From positions 186,001-250,000 of the forward strand of contig BLZA01000040.1 of assembly GCA_013423385.1 (NCBI GenBank): a stretch of 64,000 nt of DNA. Direction: 5' to 3'. Below, piece after piece: positions 33,822 through 45,299 of this stretch. This stretch comes from Naganishia liquefaciens (Eukaryota > Basidiomycota > Tremellomycetes > Filobasidiales > Filobasidiaceae). Positions within the stretch are counted from its first letter, which is position 1, and every line of letters starts with the position of its first letter. Under the pieces are notes generated by a model. The model made no database searches. It was not told where the DNA came from and saw only the letters and a program-made list of their open reading frames with translations. The position numbers and the translations under genes were made by a program.

Positions 33822-36588
33822 TCACCCTCCGCGAGCGCGAAGTTGTGTGTTCAGTTTGTCGATCTTCTCCTGAGCCGAGTTGAGCTGGATGATGAATGTT
33901 TTGGCTCAGTTCGCCATGATTTGCTGCTGTCACGCTTGATGCCTACCTCATCGAGCAATTGCAACCTTTGATTCTGTTCGGCAAGCCTTACTCTATCCAT
34001 GTCTTCATCGCCTCCTCTTAAGCGTTCGCGCAGATCGGCAATTTCTTTCTGATACTGTAATTGAAGGTGTTGCATCTCCCGCTCAAAGTCCTTCGGTGTG
34101 CTGTCCACGCGATGCGCAAGATGCTCATTTGCCAGCCGAAGCTGCTCGCACATGGTGTTCTGTTTGGCGAGCTCTGCTTCCAGTCGCTGCTTGCTACTTT
34201 CGACGTCCCGCAGATGACGCTCAAGAGCAGTGTTTTCTGACTCGGGCCTACGAACTGGGATCAGCAACATTCAAGATGCACTGCGTGGTGCAACCCACGC
34301 GCCGGATCTGCTTTCTTCTCGTGCTTTCTTGAGCTTCGCTTCTAGCATGTTGACTTGCCTTCAATGGTCAAGAGGGTCAGCGAGACTGCGCAGCAAGACT
34401 AAGCCAGCTTACCTCTGATACGTCAGCAGGCTGGCTTGGCTCTCCTCTATCAGCCGCTGTGCTCTGGTTGTGTTGTTCTTGAACAGCTCTCGCTCCTTCC
34501 CGGCCTGTATCGTCCTCTCGATGATGACTTTGCTGTCCTCAATCAGAGTCATCACCCGACGGACCGTCTCTTGAACGCCTGAATAATCCTCTCGCCTCGT
34601 TGGCGGCGCGGGTTCGCACAGGCCCCGCAAAGCCTCGGCCTTGCAGTCCGTGGCGGGGAACGTGACGTTCGGCTTGATCTTATCCGTCACAGCATCAATC
34701 AAGCCGGTTGCCCTCCGTGATGCCGGCGTGGGCAGTATCATCCAGAGATTCTCGATGACCACATCGTTCGCATCCATCTCGCGTTGCAGAGCCTCAAGAC
34801 GCTTTGTATCTTCTCCAGAAGTACTTGCAGCTCGGTTCCAAGCCTGGTTCTCAGCGATGGCGAGAGCTGCGTGCATCTCGGCATTCTCCTTTTCCAGGCG
34901 CTCCATAGTCTTGGAGAGTTCCTTGATCGAGGGATCAGTTTTAGCTCTCGAGCTGGTGTCGATAACATTACCTACATTGTTTCGCTTGTCCACTTCTGCC
35001 AATTTGTTATTGGCAGATCGCTCATCGCTAGCAATGCCTTTGGCAATCTCATCGATTTTCGCCTTATAGGCATCGCGATCTGCAGCGACTTTGCTCAACT
35101 CCCTCTCCATCCCTCTCGTGACTTCACGCATTTCGTCCTTGAGTATCCCTAGTTCCTCGTCTTTACGCTTGACTGCGGCTGCGAGTTTTTGAGCCGCTTC
35201 CGCCACCTCAGTCATATCCCCTGCCGGTGACAAGCCGAACGCGCTGGCGAGAAGTGGTTTTGTCCTTGACCATGTATCTGCATGTTTGGATAACTCCTTG
35301 TTCTCGCGCCGCAAAGTTTCTGTTTGCTGCTCCAGGACACCGCGATCCTCACGCCATGTCGCCTTCTCTGATTCCAGAATGTCCAGTGTGGCAAGATACT
35401 TTTCTTCTTTGGCGGCGAGATCTGCAGCCACTGATTCAAGGTGCACGACACGCTCATCACATTGCTTCAGCTGATCTTTCTGCTGTCTGGCGAGATGACG
35501 AAATTCATTGGCTTCTTCGGCTTCCTTGCGTAATCGAGAGGCAGTTTCCTCTAATGTCTGATTCACCTTCTCTAAACGGCGAACTTCCCAAGCCAATGCT
35601 CCAGCTTGATGCTCCATAAGAGCTCGGCGCAATGCACCTTCCCGACTTTGCAGGTTCAGCATTTCCTGTTTGAGAAATGCTCTCAATTCATGTTCATCCG
35701 CATCGACTGTTATCGACGAACCTTTTCAGCGTCAGCGACTTTCTGTTCCGCTGCAGTCACACTGTCTGCAGTCTGCTTAGACATTCGTTTGTTGTGGCTA
35801 TTCAGCTTTGCCAAAGTCCTCGCTGCAGTGAGGATCTTCTGCTCTCGCTGGTGTTTCGCAATTTGTTGATCTAAGCGGGACGTAAGCATGGACAGTTCCT
35901 GTCGGAGATGTTCAGCTCCTAAATTACGGCTATTCGGCTCTCGTAGCCTTACTCTTTTCCACTCCTCCACCTCTTCCCATCTGCTAACAGGAAGTCCCCG
36001 ACAGTCGATTGCGGCTTGACTGGCTAGCAGATTCATCAACAAGTTTGCCGATTCGCCGTTGACCTGTGAGCTGTCGCCATATCCGCTCATCTGTGCCAGT
36101 TCATATGCTCTGTCGGATTGTCCCAGTCGACTGCTAGCCCGTGACGAAGAGTGCTTCAAGACGGAGGAAGAGTCGACATGAGCTGCAGCGATATGTCGGG
36201 AATCCGAGGATCCATGTTTTCGGGAGTTCTGTCTACCGTGTAATGCCATGCTGTAAGACTCTTCCGGAGAATTACGATATTGATCTGCATATTGCGTGGC
36301 AGGAGAATGTCCTTGCGTAATGGGGGGTGACATTGTGCCCAATAATGCATTTTGCACCGTAGGACGAGGATCACTTGAGCGCGGACCGGAAGACCCTTGG
36401 TTTGATGAGAAATTGCGTTCTCCCCCAGAGGGCATATCATCCGACGGTGTTTCCTTTAGGGAGTGCAAAGATCCGTTACGGGCGTGGGAAGGTCGAGTTC
36501 GAAAGAATGCCGCCTTCGATATTTGGCCACCGGACACTGGTGTTCCATCGCCGGATGTGCGGGACCGCTGGGGCACAAGCGGAATCAT
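33822..36588 (-). CDS. Uds1-domain coiled-coil protein (septation-type)
   Basis: Exons are 35953-36588, 35763-35898, 34413-35706, 34299-34358, 33947-34247 and 33822-33884; 829 residues. The N-terminal 175 residues are Ser/Arg-rich with many potential phosphosites. A Uds1-like domain (PF15456, up-regulated during septation) spans about 180-260, with NLLASQAAIDCRGLPVSRWE, EVEEWKR and ELSMLTSRLDQQIAKHQREQ. Restoring this block requires removal of a 54-nt in-frame intron (35899-35952). The rest is an almost continuous coiled coil (for example LRKEAEEANEFRHLARQQKD and KELSKTMERLEKENAEMHAA). Fungal Uds1 proteins have been tied to septum or polarity processes; the exact role here is not known. Three upstream in-frame positions could give a longer N-terminus; ATG 36588 was chosen because sequence before it looks non-coding. 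Confidence 0.82.
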
Positions 36589-37116
36589 GCTCGCTAAAGC
36601 ATGCAGGGTTGAGATCAGAGTAATCCGACGCCAAAGAGTGAGTCGAGGTAAGTAGTTGAGGGCAGACCGACATCTGGTAAACGTCGTGAATTCTTCCTTC
36701 AAGTTTCAGACACGATCGTCCGTTTGTTGTTTATTTTGTCATGTAAACCAACAACAAGCCGAAGGTCACATGACGGATTACGACCATGCGATAACTTGCT
36801 GCCGAGTATATATACGTCAAGCTGAAAGGCTATCCCAAGGGCCCTGTAGAATTACTGATCGCCATGCCAAACGATGGCAAGGCTATTATGTTGAGGTGAT
36901 GAGGATAATGCAAGCTATCTGTAGCAACCCCACGATTGTCAATTAATGATATTGAAAGAAAGGGTGCTCGTTTTGAAACACGTCGATCGCTAGTGCATAT
37001 CCATATAGTCTCATAGCATTGCCCTTACTGGTTCATTGTCGATACCCCGATACAAATTGTCAAGGTGCTGATAAAATACATGCCACTTTTTGGAGTGAGC
37101 AACAGTACACAGCTCT
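36589..37116. other. Intergenic, no gene seen
   Basis: This lies between the ASE1 stop and the start of the Uds1-domain gene, both on the minus strand. It should hold the ASE1 3' end and the promoter of the downstream gene. No coding stretch was recognised. Confidence 0.55.
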
Positions 37117-39607
37117 CTACATTACGTCGTCTTCAGGTACATTGGACCATATGTGCCCTCGCATACCTGCCTGAGGCGGACGCTGTACGACTGATTGCCG
37201 CGGTTTGAAACTCTGTCTTCGCGGTCTTCTGCCATCTGCTTTCGCCAGACCGGTCACCACTGGTTTCGGTAACATGGATGAAGTCGTATTTGTGGCACTT
37301 CTGTTCTGCCGGTGGTTTATCGCGCTGCTTTGGCCGAGTGGCATCGGAGTCGACGTGCTCCGACTCTGCGACGCTGTTGATGGTTTCGGCAGCATATAAT
37401 GCGGCGGGGGCAGCTTATGCTGCTTCGAGACTGGGGATCCGTTGACACTGGATAGCGTTGATGACGCCGAGACGCCAAGTCTCGTGCGCTTCATCCCGGC
37501 TGCCGCTGAAGCCATACTGGGGGTTGGAGTGGGCTGATCCCGCTTCCTGGCCAGGGCGGTTCCTGGCGTTCTCGAAGCTGTGCTTGGAGCTGGTGTGCGA
37601 GTCTGACGACCTGGAGTGGCCGAAGAGCCTCCCCTCGAGCGCTGCGAAGGACGCTAGACATAAGCCTACATTTTAGAATACACGAGAGTCATGCCTACCA
37701 TTTTCGCATTGCGCTCCGCTGCCCGACTCTCCATCTCGTCTTGAATAATGTCTGTTATGCGTACATCGTCAAACAGAAAAGGCATATCGTGCTGGTTTTC
37801 CCATGGCGGTATTATTTGCATCAACTCTTGCTCAAGCTGGCCACATCAGACGGCGTCAGGGCGGAAGTCAGGGTCGCCCCCTTCCATCAAGAGCTTACCA
37901 GGGGCATCTTCTTTTCTATCCGTTTTCTCGTGCGCTCTTCGAGAAGCAAAGCGCCGCCGCGAGTGTTGAAACGGTCGGGACCATTCCGCTTGGCTTCCAG
38001 TTCTTGTTGCTGTATCCGCAAATCGGCCCATTCCTCCACTCTTTGTAGGATTCCCTCTTTGCTGTTTAATTCTGATTGCAGGCGCTGCGCCTCTTCCTCA
38101 TGCACGGTCAGAGCATCTTCGCTCTCATCAACTGCATCCCACGATCGACGTCAGCTGGATTCCGTTGCTCTTCGATATTACTTACCTTCGTAGAAGGCTT
38201 CAAAGTACCGACAAGTCTGAGGACCGTAATGTAAGCTCTGCCACAGACCCGTAATTTCCGACCTGACCGCATCGATGAAAGATGCCAATTTCTCTTGCCG
38301 CAATATTTTGACTCTGGACAACTCGTCTCGGTACTGCAAGCATAAGGAAGAGGTCAATAAGCTGAAAACTAGGTAACTAAAGTACTGCTTACAGCCTGCA
38401 GGACTTCCTGGTCCAGCCCGCAGTGCTCCTCCACAAAGGCATTGATGTCGTCCTGCTCGAAACCCAGGCGATGCCATATCGGCTCCACTTGATCATACAA
38501 AGCTTGGATCTGTTCTTCCCTTGCTTTCTTTTCTGCCTGCCACTATCGTGTGAGCAACTTGTCAGCGTGTTTGATGCCACGAATCATGGATTGAGCTTAC
38601 CAGCAAGACTGTCTCTTTGGCCCAAGACATCAAGGCACCTGTGGGCTGTTCCGCGAGTACAGTCGAGTCCGATTGATCCTCTTCTGGCGAGCACATCGTT
38701 ATGAATCTATGCAGTGCTGACGCGTGACTTCTCGCCATCTCTTCTGAAGAGGATGCCGGTAGCAGACGCGACTGGCAAAGGCTGTCCATTGGCTCCAGAC
38801 CCAGTTCGAGGTGTAGGAATCGCAATTCGTCGAAGGACTCTTGCAATTGTCTCGAACGGCGATCCTGTTGAGGCAGACTCTCAATTCAGAGTCCGGGTCC
38901 ACGTCAGAGGGACATACCTTTTCCAATTGCCCGATGTTTATCAACTCCTTCAAAGCTGATACCCTGTCCGTGGTCACGTCTTGTGGAGCGGTATCCGTTT
39001 CAGGCGATGAGTCGCAAGGAAAGAGTCCTGCTCTGCGCAATAAATCTTCGGGGAGAGGGTATGCCTTGCCAAGAATATCGCGTAGTCTCGAAAGCTGGCC
39101 GTGAAGATCTGTATATAGCCTCGGGGCATAAGCTTCAGAACAGAGAGCTCGCCAAGCTTCTCACCTGTGATGACGACTACCCTGTCCTCGTAGGTCTGGG
39201 AAACCACTTCAGAAGCGTCACTTCCTCGACTGCTAATTCACTGACCTGTTTGAGAAGGTCCCTTGCCGCCTTCAAACTACCCAGCACAGCAGGAAGGGCC
39301 TGTGGATTGCGTGAGTGGAAGTCTCAAGTGATGTCTTGAAGCTTACTACTGCCTCGGCATCCATTACTTCTTGACCATGATCAGGATCCAAAGCCCTTCG
39401 CAGCGCGCGTATCTCTGTCCTCGCCGCTTCCACATCCTCCTCGAGCTTCCTCACCGCCTCTTTCCTCCTCCCTATCGCTTCGTCTATCGCCCGTTTGATA
39501 GCGTCGTTGATCGCCTCGAGGTCGGTGTCTAGATCTTGCTGGCAGAGACCCAATTTCTTGTGCAAATCCCCAAGTAACGGCAGTTGTTTCTCCAAGTACG
39601 GATTCAT
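37117..39607 (-). CDS. ASE1: Microtubule bundler Ase1/PRC1/MAP65
   Basis: Ase1 cross-links antiparallel microtubules at the spindle midzone and is needed for anaphase and cytokinesis. The ten exons are 39347-39607, 39246-39299, 39165-39195, 38918-39108, 38601-38864, 38393-38542, 38186-38333, 37899-38131, 37699-37836 and 37117-37653; 668 residues. The dimerisation and rod region shows MNPYLEKQLPLLGDLHKKLG, LSRLRDILGKAYPLPEDLL and RSRQLQESFDELRFLHLELG. The spectrin-like microtubule-binding region has EPIWHRLGFEQDDINAFVEE, ELSRVKILRQEKLASFIDAV and GLWQSLHYGPQTCRYFEAFY. The C-terminal tail is basic and Ser/Pro-rich, a typical CDK-target tail, with SPVSKQHKLPPPH. The start at 39607 is uncertain; the same frame is open to 39718. 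Confidence 0.92.
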
Positions 39608-40290
39608 TGAGCGGATTATGGAATGCCCATTGCAGCTCCGAGCAGAGCCAGGTGTCAGAGATTTTGAGCGAGTGAAGCAAGAAGACAATGAAGGTATTAG
39701 ATGACGTTCATTAACCATGTTTGTTGATTCACTTTCTAGCTGTCACCCGACATTTTCGCGCTTCTTTTTGGCGAAGCGTAAACTGTAATCAACGAGCGAA
39801 CCAAGGCTGGCGGCGAATGCGTTTGCACCGTCGAAAAGGACGCCTGACGATATCACTGTCTTGCGGATCAGTGTCTGCCCAAGGCTGCGCTTGACAATGT
39901 AACAGACCTGCCGCGATAGTGTCCGAGAAAGGCTGGTTGAAAAAGTCGCCCTTGCAGTCACGGGCGGTGCGACGAAGTTACGGTTGTCAAGGCGAATGAC
40001 CTCGACGTCGAACATTCAGGGATTGGACACTCATGCGGCACACTCATGCGACCATCAGGACATGCGAGTGATAACTCTATGTGAAGCTTGCTAGCTGTGT
40101 CATTATATCGATATGGTTGATGCATTGCGAGCTGTGTCATTATATTAATATGGTTCATGCATTATTATACTAAAAAGGTTCGCAAGTGTTGTCTAATGGT
40201 GTTTTGAGTCTGAAACGAACGAACAGCCAGCCCAGCGTCGAGTGCAATCACGAGCGAATCGAGGCTGCTCGGCATTCTCAGCGGATCAAC
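39608..40290. other. Intergenic region with an imperfect direct repeat
   Basis: No gene was recognised; the frame at 39743-40015 (-) has no domain. A pair of 34-bp repeats lies at 40093-40163. Both flanking genes are on the minus strand, so the right part is the 3' side of the membrane-protein gene and the left part is the ASE1 promoter. Confidence 0.5.
40093..40163. repeat. Imperfect 34-bp direct repeat
   Basis: Units at 40093-40126 and 40130-40163 both begin AGCTGTGTCATTATAT and end ATGCATT, differing at three positions and separated by GCG. The repeat is AT-rich and lies about 500 bp upstream of the ASE1 start codon. Confidence 0.8.
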
Positions 40291-41001
40291 TTAATGACCA
40301 CCCTTCTCTCGAGCCTGTCGCAATTCGAATTCCTCAAGAGGAATCTGGTCTCGGTCAGGGGCGTTCAGACCGGCGTATCGCTTGGCGAGGACGAAGACGT
40401 GACCAAGGTAGATCAAGATCAGGATGAAGTCGATCCAGACCAAAGCCATGATAGCCTAAAAACCGAGAAAATTAGTATGCAGAATACGGAAGCCGATATG
40501 ACAAGTGCTTACCTTGTACATGCCGCCACAGGTAGAGTTCTCTCGAACGAAACCAGCAGGACAGGTGTGGTACTTCTCCTTGTATCGCTCGGCGGTCAAG
40601 AAGATGGCCAAGGCTGAGGGAGAGGCGATTGTCAGCTCCAGAGCAAAGCTATTATTCTGCACATGAAAGTGCTGCTTACAAAGGAACCAAAGCAGGTAGA
40701 ATCCATGGATGGCCAACAGGTTCTTGGACGAGTTGAACTTGCCCCGTCGGCCGCTAGCCAACAACCAGACGCAATAGAGGAAGTGGAGACAGGAGCAGAC
40801 GAGCAGAACGATCACAGAGGGCGCATAGCCGGTTCCCCAGACTATCTGGTGGTTGGTGTAGATGATGGAGAGGATGAAGAGCGAGAACGAGACTGCGGTG
40901 ATGATACCGAGCGCGAGATCCTTGAGGGTGGCGAGGCTACCAAAGGGAATGCTGATGAGTTATGGGCACGGACGATAGGCTTCAGTTACTTACAGACGCA
41001 T
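40291..41001 (-). CDS. Small four-span membrane protein (MARVEL-like)
   Basis: Exons are 40994-41001, 40680-40951, 40513-40613 and 40291-40455; 181 residues. Four hydrophobic segments are visible: DLALGIITAVSFSLFILSII, PSVIVLLVCSCLHFLYCVWL, NLLAIHGFYLLWFL running into SLAIFL, and ALVWIDFILILIYLGHVFVL. Between spans 3 and 4 is an extracytoplasmic-type loop with CPAGFVRENSTCGG (two cysteines, one N-glycosylation sequon). The C-terminal tail is charged and cytoplasmic-like. The layout and size fit fungal MARVEL/tetraspan proteins of the plasma membrane, but the family is assigned by architecture only. The first coding exon has just 8 nt (Met-Arg plus two bases), followed by a 42-nt intron. Confidence 0.82.
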
Positions 41002-42983
41002 GGTTGAGCGATCACAAGTTCAAGCTGGTTTGTCGATAGCTGGGTGATGTCGTGTTATCTTGGGGACAAGTCAACTATGTGAGCACTCGGGAAAGAAGAG
41101 CGAGGTATATATGTCGATGGTCGGAAATCGAGTCATGGTGACGACACAGGGGTGATGCCGGGCGTCCGGCCAAAGGATGGTGCCAGAACACGCAAATTCC
41201 TTTCTTTTTTGCCGTACCCTGCAGCATCCGTAGATTATGATTCATACGCAAGAAATCCCTCAGGCAGACAGAGCTGTCGTCAGCCAATTATCCAGGCGGA
41301 TACGGAAATTGTCATCCCAGCCTTCCCAGGCGATCTTGCCCTTGCGGGAACCTCGTCGTCAGGTGCGCAGCGCCTTGCCGAGGTTGGCATGAGTAATACA
41401 AGATCGCCATGGTGCCCGCGGAGCAGCCAGCAGCGGCCTTTCATTCCTCATCTGGAATCTTCGCGGCAATGGAATGACTGCACGCGGATGACGTTGTTCA
41501 AGAAATATCTCAGGGGCAAAAGGCGGAGGCACTTTGCCGAGCCGACCTTTTACTTCGATCAAACACGCGAAACAAGCCTTCAAATCCCTAAAACCATGCT
41601 CGAAGCCGGACCCGTAGGTGTTGGGCAGCAGGATAGACAAACGGTGTTAATGAGCTTGTAGCGTAGTGAAGGCTCTTGTTATAGCCGTCGCCAGCCAGCT
41701 GGCTAGCTGCGCTAACATCCTGCCAGCTATCCTGACACTATTTCTATCTGGCCGCTCTGCTCGAATTCTTCATTCGCAAATCTCCTCCTTCGGACAGCTC
41801 AGCGGATGGAGTCGACGGCGGGTTCACAAGTCACCGGGCATCACTATCCTTGTACCAGACGGAGTCCATACGACGTCCAAACTATCTTCGATGCAGAACG
41901 GCTCGTAATCGGTTTGTCATGTCTGTACATACATGATGAATAGCCTGTGTTAGATTGTCCCTCTGATGAACCGTTAAATCAAGTGATGAACGACGAGCCA
42001 AGCAATCTTCTGCGTAGGTATTAGTTTACCTGCGAACGGTTCTCCGCTATTTTCTATAGATGCCGGGACTGCTATTCTAGAGTCTGTCAGGAAGTCCCTC
42101 AAGAGCCCCGCTGTACGCAATGAGTCGAGGACCAACTTGGCCCTTAAGACGAGACTGCGGCGATGTCGCCAGTCCGATTCAAAAACAAAATACGTATCGT
42201 AAGCAATCGGACGGGAGATATCGATGAGTTTCCAGATTCCTTGGCTCAATTGCAGCTCGCAGGAGCACCCGAATCGAAGTCGTCATATTCGTCGTATCAG
42301 CTGTCATCCGCAAGATAGCTATCACGAACCATGAGCGCGATTTGAACTCGGCATCTGCACAGCGTAACAAGCATTTCTGACAGCCAAGTTTTACTCCACC
42401 GAGCTAGCGGGACTTCGTAGTCCCGGGCAATCTGCAAAGGGCACGATCTGTCTGCGACGATGTTCACTTGTCATCTCCTGCAGATCGCCGTCCATACGTG
42501 GACTTCTAGTCGTCGAACAGCTCGTTTGCCTTGTATCCCTGACGGAGCCCTGCTGATTCTCTGAGCAACAATTCTCATGGCGAATTATTATACTTGTGCT
42601 GGCGACACCGGTGGCGACTTTACGGAATGAAATGCCTTGATCCCTGCTATCCGAGACATCCAGTTTGGCCGACATTATTAGCAATCGCGGCGCGTCGGGT
42701 CCCGGACGCGTTTGATCGCTGAAGCTTGGGAAGCTTTTGGAGAACATGTCCATCAGCTTGTCCATCTTTTCTGTCGTGTCACCGCGCTTCTCAGTACTGG
42801 ATTCTTCCTTTGGAAAGCAACTCTCCACTCACGGGAGATGGAGCTTCGGTGTGATCGCTGGCAGCGGGCTGACTCGGCATCACCAAATACGTCGGTCACG
42901 GTGTAGATAACACAGCCTATTCGAATTACCGAAATTGTGACACTGGATCCGACCCCTTCGCATTCAGCCTGGAGACGGTCACC
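41002..42983. other. 2.0-kb intergenic region without a supported gene
   Basis: The left part is the promoter of the membrane-protein gene. Frames at 41152-41661 (+) and 41359-41640 (-) overlap each other and show no domain. A minus-strand frame at 42391-42828 has a coding-like stretch (MDKLMDMFSKSFPSFSDQTR) but no supported start, and could be a small unannotated gene. An AGCT-rich patch lies at about 41,690-41,730. Confidence 0.45.
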
Positions 42984-45252
42984 ATGCAAGTAGCGAACAG
43001 CCTCTACAGCGGCCCGCATCCCCGGCTGCCGCCCATCAAAACTCAGTCATCCTCTTCATCGGTGCACTCGCGCACGTCAAAGCCGTACGGAAAAGCAGCA
43101 AAGCAACAAGAAATGATGTACGATATTCCGCCCATTTCGCCGGACAAGCGCAAGGAGGAGGAGGACGATATCATCACTCGGGTGGTACCAGTAAGAGGCG
43201 GCAGAATACCGAATGTACCGCTCAATGGCCGTAGGAGTGTGCTAGACAGCTCTCTCAAATCGCCCGTTGATGGCAGATCGAGCCGAGAGCGCAACAGCGG
43301 CATCTCATCGAGGCCTAGTAGTCAGGATGCGCTGAAAAGCCCGCCTCCGCCGTTGCCAACTAGGAGAGGGAGTGGTTCTCCGATGGAGAGCGGAAGGGAA
43401 GGCAGTGTTTTCAGCGGACGCTCGAGTACCTACACAAAAAGTGGGAATAACAGAGTAACCAGTCCAAATCCCATAGTATGTCGCAAATGATTCCTTGTCT
43501 GGCTTCTGACTGAACGATATTTCGACATTTAGGATCTGGCGCAATTTAGTCATCATTGTCAAATTCTATATTTCACGTCCGACCCACCAGACGCCTCTGC
43601 GGAATACATCTCTTCGACGCTCGCATCACTGCCACCATCACATCGCGCTACTTATACGCGTATCCAGGCATCATTTCGAGCACAGTCGCACGACCGCGCC
43701 ACTCGACTGCGCCTCATCGAATTTCATGCACTGATCTCGTCAACGTTTGCAAACGCCAGTCTGACCCTCCCAGCGAGGCAGGACTTGAATGGGAAAATGG
43801 CCCGAGAAGAGAGACGAAACAAGCTGGTGAAATTTGTGCAGCAATGGTGTCTCAAAAGCGGAGTGGGTGTGGAGCCGTTTTTTAAAGCTCTTTATACCGC
43901 TCTGCGATTGCAAGGCAAAGGAGAGCGGAAAGTAGGAGGACCAGGAGCACGCAGGATTGTATGGGAAATCGATGATGCGGTCTTCATGGAAGCTGGGTAA
44001 GTAGATATTCGCGTGATCCGCGGTTGATAGCTAACCGGCTACTCTCATCAGTGGAAGAGAGTTCATGAGTGAGGCGGTAACCATGATCAAGGGCGTGCTT
44101 GGGTTCGAAGACATTCCCCTTACCGAACCTCCCAAGATCAAACCGATCACCTTGCCTTCGACAACCAGACCGCTTCAAAAACATCCGAGCATGGAGATGC
44201 TCATTTCTTTGGAAGGAGCGGACACTGCGACTGCCGGCAACGCTACATTAGCAGCTCCTACGCTGTCACCGATTTCGCAGATGTGCCCTGCAAGTGGGCC
44301 TTCAGCACATCTTCAGCCCGCCCGCCGATCCAGGTCAACCTCGGATCCTTTTATGGATCCCCGCAACTCCCCGACGAAGCCCCTGACGGCGAATGCTTTG
44401 GGGCGAGAGCCGGTTTTGGGTTCCGATATCAAGAAACAGCGTGGTCCTGCTCCACCGGTCCCCATCCATCGTCCTGGTCGGTCCATCTCCGGAAAAGGGC
44501 CGCCTCCACCACCGGATCAGGAACGCTCAACAGTTGACAATAGCGCTCGCCTTTCCCCACCATTAAAGCTGCGGCCGGCTGACCGCTCGTCATCCGCGGC
44601 ATCTGAAACGTCGAACCCTCTCAGCCCCGGCCTCGACGAGCCACTACTTGCGGCCGATACGGCAGAGTCAGTGGTAGCGGCTCTGGAAGAGGCGGCAGAG
44701 GAAGCGGATACACTTGCGGGACTTTCCACACAGTATGAGCGGCAATACGGAACCCGCACGCGCAGCCAAAGCAACAGATCCATCCCGGAAGATTTACAAT
44801 CCTTGATTAGTAAACGACAAATGGCTGATCCCGACGATGAAGACGACGAAGACGACGAAGACGAAGACTTTACGAAGCCTCGTTTGCGGCTGTGGACGCT
44901 GCCTGCGCATTTGACAGATCCGGAGCTCGATGCGCTGGCCGCACTGTTTCCGACATTTGTAACGAAAGGTATTCGGAAAATACGTTTCCCGCTTCCACGT
45001 CCAGCCAATCTCGCAACAGGGCCCAATCCGTCAGCTTATTCAGATGCAGAATTCGGCCACATGAGCAGAAAATTGCGAGAATCGGAATGGCCGGTCACGC
45101 TGGGTATCAGAATTCCTCCGGAGGACGCCGAAGGATTCATCTTCCCAGGAACGGGCAGGATGTGGGTAGGGGATGCCTTGCGGAATGTAGGCTACAGGGG
45201 TTCCATCTGGGCGCGTTTAGGTAGATGGTTCAAGCGGTTGTTTGGTGGATAG
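42984..45252 (+). CDS. Conserved-looking protein of unknown function
   Basis: Exons are 42984-43475, 43533-43996 and 44052-45252; 718 residues. I do not recognise a domain. The N-terminal 160 residues are Ser/Pro/Arg-rich. A compact helical region from about 165 to 340 carries DLAQFSHHCQILYFTSDPPD, EERRNKLVKFVQQWCLKSG and RRIVWEIDDAVFMEAGGREF. A Pro/Ser-rich linker with PPPPP and an Asp/Glu run (DDEDDEDDEDED) follows. The last 130 residues are again compact and hydrophobic (LRLWTLPAHLTDPELDALAA, GIRKIRFPLPRPANLATGP, WPVTLGIRIPPEDAEGF) and end in a basic amphipathic segment, WARLGRWFKRLFGG. The two folded blocks separated by a disordered linker suggest a scaffold or regulator; this is inference only. 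Confidence 0.75.
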
Positions 45253-45299
45253 CTGAAGGTGACGTCGGAGATACCCATAATTACAACATTGCGGCGCAT

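Noticed and set aside
34641-35069. Plus-strand frame of 142 codons
   Set aside because: Antisense of the coiled-coil exon of the Uds1-domain gene.
35707-35721. Apparent 15-nt intron in the Uds1-domain gene
   Set aside because: A 56-nt intron (35707-35762) with a CTGAC branch site joins the same exons in frame.
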